Assembly (NCBI GenBank): GCA_017382615.1 | Contig: JAFNZX010000142.1 | Location: 1 to 5,199, forward strand | DNA: 5,199 nt | Source: Clostridia bacterium | Lineage (GTDB): Bacteria > Bacillota > Clostridia > Oscillospirales > CAG-272 | Reading direction: 5' to 3' | Shown here: positions 2,652-5,199 of the stretch, one piece after another | How positions within the stretch are numbered: the stretch's first letter is position 1 | Layout of the letters: the number at the start of each line of letters is the position of its first letter | Translations under genes and position numbers: made by a program | The notes under the pieces: model-generated | Databases searched by the model: none | Told to the model about the DNA's origin: nothing | Seen by the model: the letters and a program-made list of their open reading frames with translations, nothing else

Positions 2652-5199
2652 ATGACGGATACAAGGCTTTCCGATATTTATGCCGGTAAGGGCAAGAACT
2701 ATCTGCTGCCCTTTTATTGGCAGCACGGTACTCATCGCGAAAGAATCCCCGAGCAGATCGAGCGCATCTATCAGAGCGGCTGCCGCGCACTTTGCGCGGA
2801 ATCCCGTCCGCATCCCGATTTTTGCGGCCCCGGTTGGTGGGCAGATATGGATATTATCCTTGCCGAGTGCGAAAAGCGCGGCATGCAGGTCTGGATCCTG
2901 GACGACAAAAAGTATCCCACGGGATATGCCAACGGTCTGATTGAGAGAAAATACCCACAGCTGCGCCAGCGCGAGATCATTGAGGAGCATGTTGACGTCA
3001 TGGGTCCTGCGCCCGACACCGCTTTTCTTGTCAGCAAGACGTGGGAGGACGATGAGATCCTCGGCGTGTATGCATTCAAGCGCACCGACGAGGGTGAGGA
3101 AACGACGGGCGGATACATCGATCTGACGCCCACGCTGACCGAGGGTAACGTGTATTTTGACGTGCCCGAGGGACTTTGGCGCGTGTATATCTATACCAAT
3201 ACGCGCAGAGGCAACCGAGATAACTACATTGATATGACAAGTGCAGAATCCTGCCGCGTCATGTTAGAGGCAGTATACGAGCCGCACTACGAGCATTACG
3301 CCAAGTATTTCGGCACAACCTTTATGGGCTTTTTCTCGGATGAGCCCATGTTTGCAAACTCCATGGCGACCCGCCATCCCGTTGACCCCAGCGGACACGA
3401 GCGTCCTCTTGGCACGGTGGGTATGGCTCTGCCGTACAATCCCCGCGTCATCGAGCTGATGACCCGGGAGATGGGTGAGTACGCGCTGCCTTATATGGGT
3501 GAGCTTTGGTTTTGGAGCGAGCATGCACCCGTCACGCGCCTTGCGTATATGAACGCCATCACCGCGCTGTATCGCGACAATTTCAGCGGTATGCTCGGCA
3601 ACTGGTGCCGCGAGAGAGGCGTGATGTATATCGGTCATATCATTGAGGACAATAACTGCCACGCGCGTGCAGCAGTCGGTGCGGGGCACTATTTCCGTGC
3701 ACTGGAAGGGCAGGATATGGCAGGTATTGATATCGTGCTGCATCAGGTCATGCCGGGTATGGCACATCATATCCATAACACCAGCCTTGGTACGGGGCTT
3801 TCCGATACCGCATTCTTTCATTACGTGCTGGGTCAGTTGGGCGCATCGCTGGCGCACCAGTACCCGCAGATGAAGGGCAGAGCCTTGTGCGAGGAGTTTG
3901 GCGCGTACGGCTGGGCAGAGGGCGCAACCATGATGAAATGGCTGACCGATTTTCTTTTGGTGCGAGGCATCAACCATTTCATTCCCCACGCATTCTCGCC
4001 CGATTATCCCGACCCCGATTGCCCGCCGCACTTTGGTGCGGAGGGGCACGATCCCCAGTTTGCGGGCTTTACGCATCTGATGCATTATACCAACAAGGCG
4101 GCACACCTCTTATATGGCGGTGAGCATATCACCTCCTGTGCCGTACTGTACCACGCTGAGGGCGAATGGATGAACGGCAAGGGCGACTATATCTTTACCC
4201 AAGTTCCCGCAAAAGCGCTGCTGGATGCGCATTTGTGCTATGATATCATTTGCACCGAAACGCTGCAGAGAGCCGAGGTATGCGGTGGCAAGCTGCAGGT
4301 CAACGGTGAAGTGTACGGTGCTTTGGTCGTGCCTTACGGCAAGGTGCTGCCCGAGGTGACCAAGGCACAGGTCAAGCGTCTTTGCGAGGCAGGCGTGCCC
4401 GTGCTGCTTTGCGAGGGCAGACCCGAGGGCTTTGAGGGCGAGGTTGTAAGTGCTAAGGAATTGCCGGCACGCATCTGCGCGCTGGGGCTTGCCGATATCA
4501 AGGTCGAGGGCAACTGCCCCTTGTTGCGCCACTATCACGTCAAGAGAGACGGTGCGGACGTGTTCATGTTCTTTAACGAGGACAGCGTCCATACCGCAAA
4601 GACGACTGTGACGCTGCCCGTGCGCGGCGATTTTGCAAGACTGCGCATGATTGAGGATATCGCGTATGCCGACAGTACCGCGGACGGCAAGATCACGGTC
4701 GAGCTGCTGCCCGGGCAATCCGAGATTTTGGTATTTGGCGGTGAACAGATCGATCTGCCCGTGCACAAAGCACCGCAAAAGGCAATCGTGCTGATGCCTA
4801 CCTATGATATAACGCTTGCAGACTCCGAGGATCTTGACGCGTTCTACGCATATAAGACCACCGACAAGCTGACAAGCATCACCTCCGCTGCCGAAAAGCC
4901 TGCCTTCTCGGGAAAGATGCGCTATACCTTTACTCTGCCGCTTGACAAGGTGCCCGAGAACGCTGTGCTGGATCTTGGCAAGGTGGGGCAAACTGCAAAG
5001 GTTTGGGTCAACGGAGCGTATGCGGGCATCCGCATTACCGCGCCCTATGCGTTCCCAATCGCTTCGCTTTTGCAGGCAGGGGAGAACACCATTACGGTTG
5101 AGGTTGCAAACACCCTTGTAGGCAAGCACCGCGACAGATTTTCGCATTGCATGCCCATATCCCCGTCCGGCTTGATGGGACCCGTCAAGCTGCTTGCGG
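2652..5199 (+). CDS. Large cytoplasmic glycoside-hydrolase-like protein, 3' end cut by window edge (849 residues visible)
   Basis: The frame is open from the ATG at 2652 to the edge. I read it as a glycosidase of the broad GH106/GH2-like group annotated as 'glycosyl hydrolase'; substrate and exact family are not assignable by eye. The N-terminal half (to about residue 490) looks like a TIM barrel, with ESRPHPDFCGPGWW (50-63), WILDDKKYPTGYANG (81-95), GFFSDEP (226-232), GHIIEDNN (328-335), GID (358-360) and CEEFGAYGW (413-421). Candidate catalytic acids are D230/E231, E332 and E414/E415. Residues ~495-595 resemble a glutamine-amidotransferase-like domain of the sort found in some glycosidases. 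Residues ~620-697 form a beta-rich linker ending LPGQSEILVFGG, and 755-849 a jelly-roll sugar-binding domain with VWVNG (784-788) and EVAN (817-820). SGLMGPVKL (839-847) is the usual closing motif, so few residues are probably missing. There is no signal peptide, which implies action on imported oligosaccharides. Its ribosome-binding site is weak (GGGG, 2641-2644), and translation may be coupled to the HIT gene. Confidence 0.8.
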   Translation, partial: MTDTRLSDIYAGKGKNYLLPFYWQHGTHRERIPEQIERIYQSGCRALCAESRPHPDFCGPGWWADMDIILAECEKRGMQVWILDDKKYPTGYANGLIERKYPQLRQREIIEEHVDVMGPAPDTAFLVSKTWEDDEILGVYAFKRTDEGEETTGGYIDLTPTLTEGNVYFDVPEGLWRVYIYTNTRRGNRDNYIDMTSAESCRVMLEAVYEPHYEHYAKYFGTTFMGFFSDEPMFANSMATRHPVDPSGHERPLGTVGMALPYNPRVIELMTREMGEYALPYMGELWFWSEHAPVTRLAYMNAITALYRDNFSGMLGNWCRERGVMYIGHIIEDNNCHARAAVGAGHYFRALEGQDMAGIDIVLHQVMPGMAHHIHNTSLGTGLSDTAFFHYVLGQLGASLAHQYPQMKGRALCEEFGAYGWAEGATMMKWLTDFLLVRGINHFIPHAFSPDYPDPDCPPHFGAEGHDPQFAGFTHLMHYTNKAAHLLYGGEHITSCAVLYHAEGEWMNGKGDYIFTQVPAKALLDAHLCYDIICTETLQRAEVCGGKLQVNGEVYGALVVPYGKVLPEVTKAQVKRLCEAGVPVLLCEGRPEGFEGEVVSAKELPARICALGLADIKVEGNCPLLRHYHVKRDGADVFMFFNEDSVHTAKTTVTLPVRGDFARLRMIEDIAYADSTADGKITVELLPGQSEILVFGGEQIDLPVHKAPQKAIVLMPTYDITLADSEDLDAFYAYKTTDKLTSITSAAEKPAFSGKMRYTFTLPLDKVPENAVLDLGKVGQTAKVWVNGAYAGIRITAPYAFPIASLLQAGENTITVEVANTLVGKHRDRFSHCMPISPSGLMGPVKLLA

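Noticed and set aside
3264..5147. Two long minus-strand frames (3264-4106 and 4110-5147) inside the glycosidase gene
   Set aside because: Both are antisense to a continuous 849-codon frame with coherent glycosidase motifs, and neither has a promoter, ribosome-binding site or recognisable domain.

Overview
The window reads as chromosomal DNA of a low-to-mid-GC Gram-positive bacterium, most likely a gut-type Clostridia (Bacillota). The evidence is strong AGGAGG-type Shine-Dalgarno sites, near-consensus sigma-A promoters with 17-bp spacers, hairpin terminators, and the style of the proteins (FkbM methyltransferase, HIT hydrolase, DUF4870-like membrane protein, large cytoplasmic glycosidase). The taxon is inferred from style, not from a marker gene.

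Layout. Positions 1-303 hold no convincing gene. They are rich in structure: a possible rightward promoter (80-108), a 9-bp palindromic hairpin (137-159), and a ~130-bp imperfect inverted repeat (167-295). The core of that repeat (207-249) is a bidirectional terminator, and its right edge (273-295) is a second, rightward terminator hairpin. Positions 304-1014 are a leftward two-gene operon of small membrane proteins (123 and 105 aa). It is driven by a perfect TTGACA-17-TATAAT promoter (1067-1095) and has a palindrome at the predicted transcription start. Positions 1114-2223 encode a leftward two-domain FkbM-family SAM-dependent methyltransferase. Positions 2309-2647 encode a rightward HIT-family nucleotide hydrolase/transferase. 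Four bases later a large glycoside-hydrolase-like protein begins (2652) and runs off the right edge; its last visible residues look like the normal end of the family.

The most striking regulatory feature is the 85-bp gap between the methyltransferase and the HIT gene. Two divergent promoters, each with a 17-bp spacer and an extended -10 element, overlap so tightly that their -10 boxes share two bases and together form a perfect 9-bp inverted repeat. Only one polymerase should be able to open this DNA at a time. The -35 box of the methyltransferase promoter also overlaps the ribosome-binding site of the HIT gene.

Functionally, the HIT/glycosidase pair probably works in the cytoplasm on imported oligosaccharide or nucleotide-linked substrates. 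The methyltransferase may modify a glycan or other small acceptor. The two membrane proteins have no assigned role. I see no CRISPR array, tRNA, rRNA, transposase or phage gene. No known defence or other exotic system is evident; the candidates for something new are the symmetric promoter pair, the long inverted repeat, and the unassigned glycosidase coupled to HIT.
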